64,000 bases of DNA from an uncultured Flavobacteriaceae bacterium (GTDB lineage Bacteria > Bacteroidota > Bacteroidia > Flavobacteriales > Flavobacteriaceae). Position 1 is the stretch's first letter, and the number at the start of each line of letters is the position of its first letter. The DNA is taken from NCBI GenBank assembly GCA_947501625.1, contig CANMWN010000002.1:679101-743100 (forward strand). The letters are read 5' to 3'. Shown piece by piece: positions 44,049 to 53,040 of the stretch. The position numbers were made by a program, and so were the translations under genes. The notes under the pieces are model-generated. The model was not told the origin of the DNA, did not search any database, and saw only the letters and a program-made list of their open reading frames with translations.

Positions 44049-44888
44049 TTATGGAATCCATTTTTTTTCAAAATTAGGCTTACGCTTTTCTAAAAATGCA
44101 TTTCTACCTTCTTTTGCTTCATCAGTCATATAAGCCAATCGTGTTGCCTCTCCAGCAAAAACTTGTTGACCTACCATTCCATCGTCAGTTAAATTCATTG
44201 CAAACTTCAACATTTTAATAGAAGTTGGTGATTTTGCTAAAATTTCTTGTGCCCATTCAAACGCAGTATCTTCCAATTCATCATGTGGAATTACAGCATT
44301 CACCATTCCCATTTCATAAGCTTCTTGCGCTGAATAATTTCGTCCTAAAAAGAAAATTTCACGTGCCTTTTTCTGACCAACCATTTTAGCCAAATATGCA
44401 GAGCCATATCCTCCATCAAAACTAGTTACATCTGCATCCGTTTGTTTAAAAATGGCATGTTCTTTACTCGCCAAAGTCAAATCGCAAACTACATGCAAAC
44501 TATGTCCACCACCAACTGCCCATCCTGGAACAACAGCAATAACTGCCTTGGGCATAAAACGAATCAAGCGTTGTACTTCTAAAATATTTAAACGATGATA
44601 TCCGTCTTCTCCAACATATCCTTGATGTCCACGAGCCTTTTGATCACCTCCTGAACAGAATGAATACACACCATCCTTGGTACTTGGCCCTTCGGCAGAT
44701 AATAATACAACTCCTATTGAAGTATCTTCACTTGCATCATAAAATGCATCATACAATTCTTTGGTTGTCTTAGGTCTAAATGCGTTACGAACATTTGGTC
44801 TATTAAAGGCAATTCTTGCAACACCATCACATTTTTTATAGGTAATATCTTCAAACTCTATAGCAGTTTTCCAATTTGGTTTCATCAT
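44049..44888 (-). CDS. menB: 1,4-dihydroxy-2-naphthoyl-CoA synthase
   Basis: Crotonase-fold enzyme closing the second ring in menaquinone synthesis. The 279-residue chain shows RIAFNRPNVRNAFRPKT, SFCSGGDQKARG, VPGWAVGGGHSLHVVCDLT, and SFDGGYGSAYLA, the blocks that separate MenB from other enoyl-CoA hydratases. Size fits E. coli MenB. It is the first gene of a short operon with a membrane protein and an FAH protein, apart from menD and menF. Confidence 0.96.
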   Translation of the reverse strand: MMKPNWKTAIEFEDITYKKCDGVARIAFNRPNVRNAFRPKTTKELYDAFYDASEDTSIGVVLLSAEGPSTKDGVYSFCSGGDQKARGHQGYVGEDGYHRLNILEVQRLIRFMPKAVIAVVPGWAVGGGHSLHVVCDLTLASKEHAIFKQTDADVTSFDGGYGSAYLAKMVGQKKAREIFFLGRNYSAQEAYEMGMVNAVIPHDELEDTAFEWAQEILAKSPTSIKMLKFAMNLTDDGMVGQQVFAGEATRLAYMTDEAKEGRNAFLEKRKPNFEKKWIP

Positions 44889-44975
44889 ATTTTTAAAATT
44901 TATTCGTTGTAAAGGTATGACTATTGAAAATATTAAAAAAATTGTAGTATTATTGAAAAACCAATCCCAATAAAA

Positions 44976-46133
44976 ATGAAAAAATTAGCACTTTTTATCT
45001 GTGTATTATTTACTACATGCACATTTGCACAACAATCTTTTACTTATAGTATTGAATCACAAGAACTAGGGCAAAAAAGAGATTTAAAAATCTATTTACC
45101 TAAATCTTATAATCAAGATTCTATTCGTCAATATCCATTGACAGTTGTATTTGATGCCGATTATTTATTTGATGTATATGTTGGAAATGCGGTACTATTT
45201 GCCCAAAAAGAAAAAGCACCTGAACAAATTGTAGTTGGCATATCACAACCTGGAGATTTGAGATATGAAGATTGTAGTTATGATAGAAATACTGGAAGGC
45301 CAACTCAAAGAGCAACAGATTTTTTCAACTTCGTAAGAGATGAGTTGTTAGATTATATGGAAACTAATTATAGAATTTCGCCATTCAAAACCATCGTTGG
45401 AAATACTATCACTGGAAACTTTATCAATTATTTTTTCATTGATGATGATCCTGCTTTTAATGCTTATGTAAATATCAACTCATATTATGCGCCTGAGATT
45501 CCTTCGGCAGTGGAGGCAACAGCAAATAGAGTAAAGCATAATACGTACTATTATTATGCAAATACTGGTGATTATTTGTCACAAAAAAGGCGTGACAGGA
45601 TAGCAATGACAGATGCTACTTTATCGTCACTTGAAATAGAAAAATTCAATTTTAAATTCGAAAATATTAAGGGCGCAACTACAGTTTCATCCATAGGAAA
45701 AGCCATTCCAACTGCTATGGCATTTATCTTCGAAATCTACTCATCAATATCTAAAGAAGAGTTTAATACCAAAATTAAAGATCTTTCTCCTTCTGACGCG
45801 ATTGCTTATCTAGAAAATAAATATGTTGAAATTGAATATCAATTTGGATCAAATTTGAAAATTCGTGAAAAAGATATTTACGCTATTGAATCGATTGTGA
45901 TAGATAAAGAGAATGGAGAATATTTGAGAGATTTAGGTGAAATGATTTATAAAATATATCCTGAATCACCTTTGAGTGATTACTATATTGGCCTTGATTT
46001 TGAAATGAGAGGAAAATTCAAACGTGCTTTAGAAGCCTACAAAGAAGGGTATATGAAATTTACTAATGATCCTGAAGGCGCAGACGCTTTTTACAAGAAT
46101 GTAGATCGTGTTGCCGCAAAAACTAAAGACTAA
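44976..46133 (+). CDS. Esterase-like alpha/beta hydrolase lacking the catalytic serine, with helical tail
   Basis: A 385-residue exported protein (signal peptide ending TFAQ). Residues 25-270 have the putative esterase D/IroE fold: DLKIYLPKSYNQ, TVVFDADYLFD, QIVVGISQPGDLRYEDCSY. The nucleophile elbow, normally GHSxGG, reads V141-GNTITGN, with Thr144 at the serine position and Asn in place of the last Gly. The C-terminal 60 residues look like TPR helices (YYIGLDFEMRGKFKRALEAY). It is probably an inactive, binding variant. Its end overlaps the convergent S1 gene by 4 bp. Confidence 0.72.
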   Translation: MKKLALFICVLFTTCTFAQQSFTYSIESQELGQKRDLKIYLPKSYNQDSIRQYPLTVVFDADYLFDVYVGNAVLFAQKEKAPEQIVVGISQPGDLRYEDCSYDRNTGRPTQRATDFFNFVRDELLDYMETNYRISPFKTIVGNTITGNFINYFFIDDDPAFNAYVNINSYYAPEIPSAVEATANRVKHNTYYYYANTGDYLSQKRRDRIAMTDATLSSLEIEKFNFKFENIKGATTVSSIGKAIPTAMAFIFEIYSSISKEEFNTKIKDLSPSDAIAYLENKYVEIEYQFGSNLKIREKDIYAIESIVIDKENGEYLRDLGEMIYKIYPESPLSDYYIGLDFEMRGKFKRALEAYKEGYMKFTNDPEGADAFYKNVDRVAAKTKD

Positions 46134-46552
46134 TTACTAAACTCAACCAATTTTATTCCGTCTGGTTCTAGTGTAATTAATTTTAATTTATACAATCCAC
46201 CAATAGCACTTTTAAAGGCTTTTTTACTCATGTTCATCTGATATTTAATTGCGTCAGGTGAACTCTTATCATGCAATGGTAAAAAACCATCTTCTGTCTT
46301 TTTTAGAGCATCTAAAATTTTGATTTCATTTTCTACCAATGCCTTTTTAAAGCCAATTGGTTGCAGGCTCACATCTATTCTACCATCTTCACGAATCTTC
46401 TTAACATAACCAACAACTTCATCACCTTCTTCAAGTTTCACATACAATTCATTCTTGTATAGCAAACCTTCAACTTCTTTGTTTATCAAGACTGTAAAGC
46501 CTAATCTCGATATTCTACCTATAATTAAATCTACCTTATCTCCTACTTTCAT
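46130..46552 (-). CDS. S1-domain RNA-binding protein, short CvfB-like
   Basis: A 140-residue protein: an S1 RNA-binding domain (residues 1-65, KVGDKVDLIIGRISRLGFTV, DGRIDVSLQP) and a C-terminal winged-helix (about 75-140, KKAFKSAIGGLYKLKLITLE). Full CvfB/YitL proteins have two or three S1 domains; this one carries only the last S1 and the winged helix. It may act as a small RNA-binding regulator. It lies 5 bp after the menD stop and so is probably cotranscribed with menD. Confidence 0.75.
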   Translation of the reverse strand: MKVGDKVDLIIGRISRLGFTVLINKEVEGLLYKNELYVKLEEGDEVVGYVKKIREDGRIDVSLQPIGFKKALVENEIKILDALKKTEDGFLPLHDKSSPDAIKYQMNMSKKAFKSAIGGLYKLKLITLEPDGIKLVEFSN

Positions 46553-46557
46553 ATACC

Positions 46558-48222
46558 TTATTTTAATGATTCAAAGTATTGTTTTAATACTTTGTCATTC
46601 TCACTACTTGGTGTAAAAACTTCCAATAATTTTGGCCGTTCTGACTCTGAATAAAAATCGGACAAAGATACATTTAATTCATTTAGAGTGTTAGCATTAT
46701 CGTATTCTATTTGATACATGTCACATAATTGTTGTGCTGTCAATCCATGAGGCGTTTCAAAATACTCCAAAGCATTGGTCGATTGCGGTCCTGGAATGAC
46801 TTTAAATATTCCTCCGCCATCATTATTTATCAAAATAACTCTGAAACTTTTAGGTATATATTTATTCCATAGCGCATTACTATCGTAGAAAAAACTAATA
46901 TCTCCTGTGACAAAAACTGTTTGCCCTTTATTAATTACCGATGCTCCAATCGCTGTACTCGTACTACCATCAATTCCACTTGTTCCTCTGTTACAAAATA
47001 CTCTTAAAGACGGATTCATATGAAACAATTGTGCATAGCGAACGATTGAACTATTACTCAATTGTAACTGAATATCACTTGGAATGGAATCCAAAACACT
47101 TTCAAAAACTTTTAAATCCGAATAGGCGCATTGCGCCAAAAAATTATTATGCTTCGTTGCTCTATGCTCTTTTATTTCCAACCAACTTTTTTGATAATCA
47201 CTTTCAACTCCATCAGTTAAGAAGAAAAACTGGCTAAAAAACAATTGTGGTGAAACGTCAAAATGTTTTTCTAAACAAAAATAAGTATCAAACGCTTTTT
47301 TACAATCTACATGCCAATGATGTTTTGGCTGATATTTACGCAAATATTGTTTAATTTTCTTCGAAACAATCATTCCACCCAAAGTGAGCAAAACTTCTGG
47401 TTTTAACGCTTCAAAATCAATCTCATCAATTGGAAAAATAACTTTATCAATACTATTGACAAAATGCTCGTGATAAACATTAGAAGTTGTTTCGGTCAAT
47501 ACAATTACTGATTCGTCTTCAATGATTTTATTGAGTTGCACTTGTAATAATTCGTCTGGGAAATTAGCACCAATTAATACCATTTTTTTAGATGATGCAT
47601 TCCAAATATTTGCATATTCTTGTAATTCCTCTACTTCTATTGGCTCTTCTCCTACTTCACTATTCACAGGTTCTAATTCAATCAATTCATCAACCATTTC
47701 ATATAATGGCTCATCAAAAGGAATATTGATATGCACTGGACCTTTTTCATAAGTAGCCACTCTCAACGCATAGTCTAGTAAATTTAGATTTTCTTCTTTC
47801 AATCCGTCATTGGCAATCAAATTGGCTGAAAACAAACAATGATTTTCAAATACATTTTCTTGACGTACTGTTTGACCATCACCAATATCAATCAAATGTT
47901 TTGGTCTATCGGCTGAAATAACTACCAACGGAATATCACTATAAAAAGCCTCCGAAATTGCAGGATAATAATTCAACAATGCCGAACCTGAAGAGCAAAC
48001 AACAGCAACAGGTTTTTGCAATTGCTGTGCCAAACCCAACGCAAAAAAAGCTGCACAACGCTCATCTACAATACTATATGTTTTAATATTTGGATGATTA
48101 AAAAAACCGATGGTTAAAGGTGCATTTCTAGAACCTGGAGAAATCACCACATGTTCTAATTGATGTGCATTGCATGAAGCAATTACAAGTTGTGCAAGTT
48201 GGTTTTTGGGAAACTGTGGCAT
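46558..48222 (-). CDS. menD: 2-succinyl-5-enolpyruvyl-6-hydroxy-3-cyclohexene-1-carboxylate synthase
   Basis: Thiamine-diphosphate enzyme joining isochorismate and 2-oxoglutarate in menaquinone synthesis. The 554-residue length is normal. The N-terminal VISPGSRNAPLTIGF block, CSSGSALLNYYPAISEA, the glutamate in VDERCAAF, RGTSGIDGSTSTAIGAS, and the ThDP/Mg loop NNDGGGIFKVIPG are all MenD features. It follows a consensus -7 box and precedes the S1 gene. Confidence 0.96.
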   Translation of the reverse strand: MPQFPKNQLAQLVIASCNAHQLEHVVISPGSRNAPLTIGFFNHPNIKTYSIVDERCAAFFALGLAQQLQKPVAVVCSSGSALLNYYPAISEAFYSDIPLVVISADRPKHLIDIGDGQTVRQENVFENHCLFSANLIANDGLKEENLNLLDYALRVATYEKGPVHINIPFDEPLYEMVDELIELEPVNSEVGEEPIEVEELQEYANIWNASSKKMVLIGANFPDELLQVQLNKIIEDESVIVLTETTSNVYHEHFVNSIDKVIFPIDEIDFEALKPEVLLTLGGMIVSKKIKQYLRKYQPKHHWHVDCKKAFDTYFCLEKHFDVSPQLFFSQFFFLTDGVESDYQKSWLEIKEHRATKHNNFLAQCAYSDLKVFESVLDSIPSDIQLQLSNSSIVRYAQLFHMNPSLRVFCNRGTSGIDGSTSTAIGASVINKGQTVFVTGDISFFYDSNALWNKYIPKSFRVILINNDGGGIFKVIPGPQSTNALEYFETPHGLTAQQLCDMYQIEYDNANTLNELNVSLSDFYSESERPKLLEVFTPSSENDKVLKQYFESLK

Positions 48223-48242
48223 TCAAAAATTTTATTCGAATA

Positions 48243-48250
48243 CAAAGATA
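48243..48250 (-). promoter_or_regulatory. -7 promoter box of menD
   Basis: TATCTTTG on the minus strand, exact TAnnTTTG match; predicted leader about 16 nt. Confidence 0.6.
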
Positions 48251-48265
48251 CAAGACTAACTCAAA

Positions 48266-48721
48266 TTAGTTAAATTGTTTAGCACTATTTTCAACTTCCT
48301 TCCAAGTATCCCAAATTTGTTTTAATGAAGATTTAAACTCAACGGAATCTTTACTCTTTTCTAATTGGTCAAAAATAGCATGCAATTCTCCACGCATTGA
48401 AGGATAGTTATCCGTTACTTTTTTCATTTTTAGCCAAGCATCAATATGCTTATCAAATGCTGTTTCAAATGCTGTTGGACACAATGAAAAATCTATTAAT
48501 TTTAAATCGTTGGTATAATTTGTTATAGTTTGACTTAACGATATTTTTTTAGAAGCATGGTTTCGAATACTTCCTAAAATGCTATCTTTTTCAAACACCA
48601 TTTTTACACATTCAGTTTGTTGTTCTTCTGAAGAAATTAAAGACTTCTTTTCTTTATCCACTGTGTTTTTACAAGCAATAAAGCAACAACTAATTACTAT
48701 TAAAATTTTTATTGTTTTCAT
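48266..48721 (-). CDS. Helical lipoprotein of unknown function
   Basis: A 151-residue lipoprotein (lipobox FIAC, near residue 17). The mature chain is helical with conserved-looking CPTAFETAFDKHIDAW. No family recognised. It lies upstream of menD on the same strand with a promoter between. Confidence 0.55.
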   Translation of the reverse strand: MKTIKILIVISCCFIACKNTVDKEKKSLISSEEQQTECVKMVFEKDSILGSIRNHASKKISLSQTITNYTNDLKLIDFSLCPTAFETAFDKHIDAWLKMKKVTDNYPSMRGELHAIFDQLEKSKDSVEFKSSLKQIWDTWKEVENSAKQFN

Positions 48722-48800
48722 TTATAAAAACTTGAGTTTTGTTATAAAATCCGATTAGAAATTCAGCCGCATTTAATTGTACACGTTGTTCTACTTTCAT
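48690..48800 (-). CDS. Possible 36-residue reading frame coupled to the DUF6090 gene
   Basis: ATG at 48800 overlaps the DUF6090 stop codon by 1 bp (TAATG on the minus strand); the frame runs 36 codons (KVEQRVQLNAAEFLIGFYN at the start) and overlaps the start of the next lipoprotein gene by 32 bp. The coupling geometry favours a real gene; the Asn-rich end read from another gene's signal peptide region argues against it. Confidence 0.25.
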   Translation of the reverse strand: MKVEQRVQLNAAEFLIGFYNKTQVFINENNKNFNSN

Positions 48801-49510
48801 TATTCTTTGAGTTTTGTTAATCTTATTATTTCATTAATATGATATTCTATTGGTTCTTCTTTTATTGCATTAACAATATTTCTAACATATCCTCTTCTAA
48901 AAGTTACAAAGTTTTGATATTTTTTGGTAAAATAAGGTTCAACATACTTTTTACTTTTTTTATTTACCAAATCAAAAGTTTCAATAGTGTAAGGCCAGTA
49001 GAAATTATTCAAAAATTTATAATAGGAATCCTCCTCTTCTAGGTAATCTGTCAAAACATTCTTCCAAGATGTTAAATATTTTTGAAGTGTGTCATTTTGA
49101 ATTAACTCGATAGAGTTTGAGTTTAATATTGCGTCTACTGCACTTGAAGAAGGATTAAAAGTGTTAAGTTTAATAGAATTTTCATAATATTTTACTGAAT
49201 CAGCAAGGTGTTTTTTTTCATTAAGTGGAAGTATATTAAGTATTTTTTCAAGTGTTTTTAATTGATTTTGATGATTTAATTTTGTTTTATCAAATTGCAC
49301 TTTATTAAATAAAAATTCCTTTTGAAGATTTGCTAATAACATTTTTTCACTACTAAGATTTTGTTGGTTTTTATTCCAGTTATTTACTTGTAGTGCAAGT
49401 AGAATTCCAATCATTACTAGAATAATTTCTCCGATTGCGTATTTCAGATACTTTCCAGTTTTTCCTTCTGAAAGTAGATTTTGTCTAATTTTTCTAAAAA
49501 ATTTTATCAT
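48800..49510 (-). CDS. DUF6090 family membrane protein
   Basis: A 236-residue protein of the DUF6090 family, common in marine flavobacteria. The N-terminus FFRKIRQNLLSEGKTGKYLK precedes one membrane helix (about residues 26-45, YAIGEIILVMIGILLALQVN) and a coiled-coil, tyrosine-rich periplasmic part. Function unknown. DUF6090 genes often occur as strain-specific copies; here it is single. Confidence 0.85.
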   Translation of the reverse strand: MIKFFRKIRQNLLSEGKTGKYLKYAIGEIILVMIGILLALQVNNWNKNQQNLSSEKMLLANLQKEFLFNKVQFDKTKLNHQNQLKTLEKILNILPLNEKKHLADSVKYYENSIKLNTFNPSSSAVDAILNSNSIELIQNDTLQKYLTSWKNVLTDYLEEEDSYYKFLNNFYWPYTIETFDLVNKKSKKYVEPYFTKKYQNFVTFRRGYVRNIVNAIKEEPIEYHINEIIRLTKLKE

Positions 49511-49726
49511 TGTTTAGCGGTTGGTATAATGAAACACAGTAGTTAAGATAAATTCAGTTTTAATACTGAAACAAGTTCAGCACAGGTTAACTTTATCATC
49601 CGTTAGCGAAGTTAGGTTTTTTTATTCATTAATCAATTTAAAATCAGTAAAGTAATTAACAATACAAATAATTTAAAAAAACAATTTGTATCTTTACTTC
49701 ATAACCTAACTTAAAATACTCTTATT

Positions 49727-50281
49727 ATGAAATTCTTAAAATATCTTATTGGATTTATTGTACTTTTAATCTTGTTTGTTGTTGGTAGAGGAATGCTCAC
49801 TCCTTCCATTTCCTACGAAAGTGAAATAACTGTGGAGAAATCAGCCAAAGAGGCATGGGCAGTTATGAATGATGAAAGCAAGATTACACAATGGCTCAAA
49901 GGAATAACCGACATGAAGCACATCAGTGGTGAAAAAGGAAAAGTTGGAGCAGTAACGCAATACACTTTCAATGATAATGGACAAGAATCAATTATCGTTG
50001 AAACCATTAAATCTATTACGCCTAACAAACAAATAAACATGGATTTTGTTATGGAAGGTGTAATGAATATGGATTATAGTTTAAACTTTACCGAAAAAGA
50101 TGGGAAAACTACTATTAAATCTTCAACAAACAATAAAGGTGAAGGAATTATCATGAAATCTATGATGCCTTTTATGAAAAGTTCTATGAAAGCACAGGAA
50201 GATGAAAATATGAACAATTTGAAGAAATTAATTAATGAGAATGCCACTAATTATTTTCCAGAAACCATAGTAATTGAATAA
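49727..50281 (+). CDS. SRPBCC-family protein with N-terminal membrane helix
   Basis: A 184-residue protein: one membrane helix (residues 3-20) then a START/SRPBCC helix-grip fold with EITVEKSAKEAWAVMNDES, QWLKGITDMKHISGEKGKVG and a closing C-terminal helix. Such domains bind hydrophobic ligands such as lipids. The membrane anchor places it outside the cytoplasm. A near-consensus box (TATCTTTA, 49689-49696) lies about 31 bp upstream. The next gene follows after 20 bp. Confidence 0.8.
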   Translation: MKFLKYLIGFIVLLILFVVGRGMLTPSISYESEITVEKSAKEAWAVMNDESKITQWLKGITDMKHISGEKGKVGAVTQYTFNDNGQESIIVETIKSITPNKQINMDFVMEGVMNMDYSLNFTEKDGKTTIKSSTNNKGEGIIMKSMMPFMKSSMKAQEDENMNNLKKLINENATNYFPETIVIE

Positions 50282-50301
50282 TTTAGAATCTTTGTAACAC
50301 C

Positions 50302-51282
50302 ATGGAAAAAGTCTATTTTCTTTGCGCTCTACTTTTTGCGCAATCACTTTTCAGTCAATCTTATAAAAAATCTGAGCCTTTTGCACACACCTACTCTATT
50401 GTTGCAAGAGATACCGTAACAGGTGAAATGGGTGTTGCAGTGCAATCGCATTGGTTTAGTGTAGGTACTACTGTGGCTTATGCAGAGGCTGGAGTTGGTG
50501 TTGTTGCCACGCAATCACTTGTAAATCCTGCTTATGGACCAAAAGGATTGGCTCTCATGAAACAAGGTTTGTCACCTCAGCAAACACTTGATATACTGAC
50601 ACTCAATGATGCTGGACAAATGTACCGACAAGTAGCAATGCTCAACACCAAAGGTGAGGTTGCGGCACATACTGGAAGTGATTGTATTGATATGGCTGGT
50701 GACCGTCAAGGGAAAAATTTTTCAGTCCAAGCCAATATGATGCTTAAAAATACGGTTTGGGATGCAATGGCAACTGCTTTTGAAACTACCAAAGGAACGC
50801 TTGCAGAACGAATGCTTGCAAGCATGAAAGCTGCAGAAAATGAAAAAGGAGACATCAGAGGAAAACAATCAGCATCCATATTAATTGTAAGCGGAATTAC
50901 CACTGGAAATTCTTGGGAAGACACCTTAATGGATTTACGTGTTGATGATCATAAAAATCCGCTTGAAGAATTGGAACGCTTGATGAAAATTCACAAGGCT
51001 TATGACTATATGAACAAAGGTGATGTAGCCATGGAAGAAGGTGATTCTAAAGAGGCTGAACATTTGTACTTACAAGCACAAAATTTATTTCCAGAGAATT
51101 TGGAAATGAAATATTGGTATGCTGTAAATTTACTCAACAACAAACAAGTTGATAAGGCTTTACCTATTTTAAAATCAATATTTGATAAAGATAAAAACTG
51201 GCAAGTTTTAATTCCAAGATTGATTAAAAGTAAATTACTTTTAATTTCTGAAAAGGATTTGGAAAAAGTGATGAAACTATAG
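50302..51282 (+). CDS. DUF1028 secreted protein with TPR tail
   Basis: A 326-residue exported protein (signal peptide ending LFSQ). Residues 25-210 are a DUF1028 domain: HTYSIVARDTVTGEMGVAVQ, VGTTVAYAEAGVGVVATQS, ending KQSASILIVSG. The family has an Ntn-hydrolase-like fold and is thought to hydrolyse amides, with no proven substrate. Residues 235-320 add tetratricopeptide helices (AYDYMNKGDVAMEEGDSKEA). It is the middle gene of a run of three on the plus strand. Confidence 0.85.
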   Translation: MEKVYFLCALLFAQSLFSQSYKKSEPFAHTYSIVARDTVTGEMGVAVQSHWFSVGTTVAYAEAGVGVVATQSLVNPAYGPKGLALMKQGLSPQQTLDILTLNDAGQMYRQVAMLNTKGEVAAHTGSDCIDMAGDRQGKNFSVQANMMLKNTVWDAMATAFETTKGTLAERMLASMKAAENEKGDIRGKQSASILIVSGITTGNSWEDTLMDLRVDDHKNPLEELERLMKIHKAYDYMNKGDVAMEEGDSKEAEHLYLQAQNLFPENLEMKYWYAVNLLNNKQVDKALPILKSIFDKDKNWQVLIPRLIKSKLLLISEKDLEKVMKL

Positions 51283-51291
51283 AAAGTAAAC

Positions 51292-51999
51292 ATGTTAACA
51301 CTAGGATATATAGCATTAACAATTTTAATGAGTTTTATTATTCTAATTGGATATTACAAAACTGCAAAAAAATTGCTTTCACAAAAAGAAGTTAAATCAT
51401 ATACTATTAAAATTATTGTTGGATTATTTTTCTGGTTTTTATATACTTTTTTAATTGCCAATTCTGGTTTCTTACAAGACTATAGTTTACCTCCAAGATT
51501 TCCATTACTATTGGTAGTTCCTGCATTCATTTTTATTGGTTTCTTTCTTTACAGACATAGAAATAGTAATATAATTAAAAGTATTCCAACTCCTTGGCTT
51601 GTTTATTTTCAAAGTTTTAGAATACTAATAGAAAGTTTGTTTGTTGCTTCTGTTGCTGCAGGTTTTTTACATCCTGAAGTTACGTTTGAAGGCTATAATT
51701 ATGATATTCTTTTTGGGCTTTCGGCTCTTATCGTTGGATTTTTAGCGTTTAACCGAAAAGTGATTTCAAATAAAGGTTTATTACTTTGGAATTATTTGGG
51801 GTTGGCAGTAATTGCATTTATTATATTTTTATTCACAACAACTACTTATTTTCCGAAATTTTGGGGAAGTGAAGTGACACTTGCAACCAAAGAAATGGTT
51901 ACTTTTCCTTTTGTTTTAGTTCCAGCGTTCTTAATGCCTTCTGCAGTATTTATGCATATTGTTTCTATTTTACAATTGAGAAGAAAACTAAAATCATAA
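51292..51999 (+). CDS. Polytopic membrane protein of unknown function
   Basis: A 235-residue protein with six or seven hydrophobic helices and few charged residues. No motif recognised. It begins 9 bp after the DUF1028 stop and overlaps the convergent menF gene by 6 bp. Confidence 0.6.
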   Translation: MLTLGYIALTILMSFIILIGYYKTAKKLLSQKEVKSYTIKIIVGLFFWFLYTFLIANSGFLQDYSLPPRFPLLLVVPAFIFIGFFLYRHRNSNIIKSIPTPWLVYFQSFRILIESLFVASVAAGFLHPEVTFEGYNYDILFGLSALIVGFLAFNRKVISNKGLLLWNYLGLAVIAFIIFLFTTTTYFPKFWGSEVTLATKEMVTFPFVLVPAFLMPSAVFMHIVSILQLRRKLKS

Positions 52000-53040
52000 G
52001 ACTTTTTTCATCACTTTAGATTTAGCAACCGTTTCCTCCCATTCCGAAATTGAATTACTATCCTTTGTTATTCCTCCACCAATATATAAGGATGTTTTTT
52101 TGTTTTGGGGTTCTAATTTCATACATCTTAAATTCACAAACAAGTCAATACAGTTTTCATCAATTTCTCCTAAGAAACCAGTGTAATATTCTCGATGATA
52201 ATTTTCATTTTTTAAGATGAATTCTTTTGCTTCATCTTTAGGCATACCACATATTGCTGGAGTTGGATGTAAGACGTCAATCAACTTTTTTAAATCAAAA
52301 TTTGCGGAAGAAACTTCGCCAAAAATATCGGCTCTTAAATGAACTAAATTTCCTGCTTTTACTGTATATGGTTTTGAAACTTGCAGATTAACTTTTCCAA
52401 CTTTGGATACAATATAATCGGTAACTATTTGATGTTCTTCGATTTCCTTTTCACTCCAGTTAACATCTAAAGTTCCTTTAAATTCTTGCGTTGAAGCCAA
52501 CGACATGATACTAAATTGTGAATTTTGTACCGACAGCAATGTTTCTGGCGTTGCTCCCATCCACATTCCTGAAACTGGATGATACCAAAAGTAAACATTG
52601 GCAGACTGATAATAGGCAAGTAATTTTTGAAACGTTTCTAATAAATTTACCTCTTTTAAATCCAAAACTTCTTTTCTCGACAACACAATCTTATCTACAG
52701 ACGAATTTTTAATATAATCAATTCCCTGTTCAACTAAACTAATGTGGTTTTTTTTACCCTTGTCTGAGGTTACAAATTCCGTCTCTAAACTTGATAATTG
52801 TTGACTATTCTCAATTCCAAAAGTTTCTTTTTGGGCATTAGAAAATGGAATAAATAGTGCTTTTTCATTGGTGTTAAAAGGCGCGAATACAAATCCGTTT
52901 TCAGAATAATCCTTAGAATAATATGTGTTAGAGTCTGTTTGAAAAATTGCTTTTACACTAACTTCATTTGGCTTTCTGTAAATAACAAATGGAAACTGTT
53001 TTTCTATTGACAATTCTATTCTTTCTTTCAATATTTTCAC
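51994..53040 (-). CDS. menF: Isochorismate synthase
   Basis: Chorismate-utilising enzyme making isochorismate for menaquinone. The 348-residue protein has KIVLSRKEVLDL, YFWYHPVSGMWMGATPETLL, SLASTQEFKG, HPTPAICGMPKDEA and the closing YIGGGITKDSNSISEWEET, all of the MenF/EntC family. The N-terminal region is short, as usual in Bacteroidota. Its ATG overlaps the upstream hydrolase gene by 4 bp. Confidence 0.94.
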   Translation of the reverse strand: MKILKERIELSIEKQFPFVIYRKPNEVSVKAIFQTDSNTYYSKDYSENGFVFAPFNTNEKALFIPFSNAQKETFGIENSQQLSSLETEFVTSDKGKKNHISLVEQGIDYIKNSSVDKIVLSRKEVLDLKEVNLLETFQKLLAYYQSANVYFWYHPVSGMWMGATPETLLSVQNSQFSIMSLASTQEFKGTLDVNWSEKEIEEHQIVTDYIVSKVGKVNLQVSKPYTVKAGNLVHLRADIFGEVSSANFDLKKLIDVLHPTPAICGMPKDEAKEFILKNENYHREYYTGFLGEIDENCIDLFVNLRCMKLEPQNKKTSLYIGGGITKDSNSISEWEETVAKSKVMKKVL

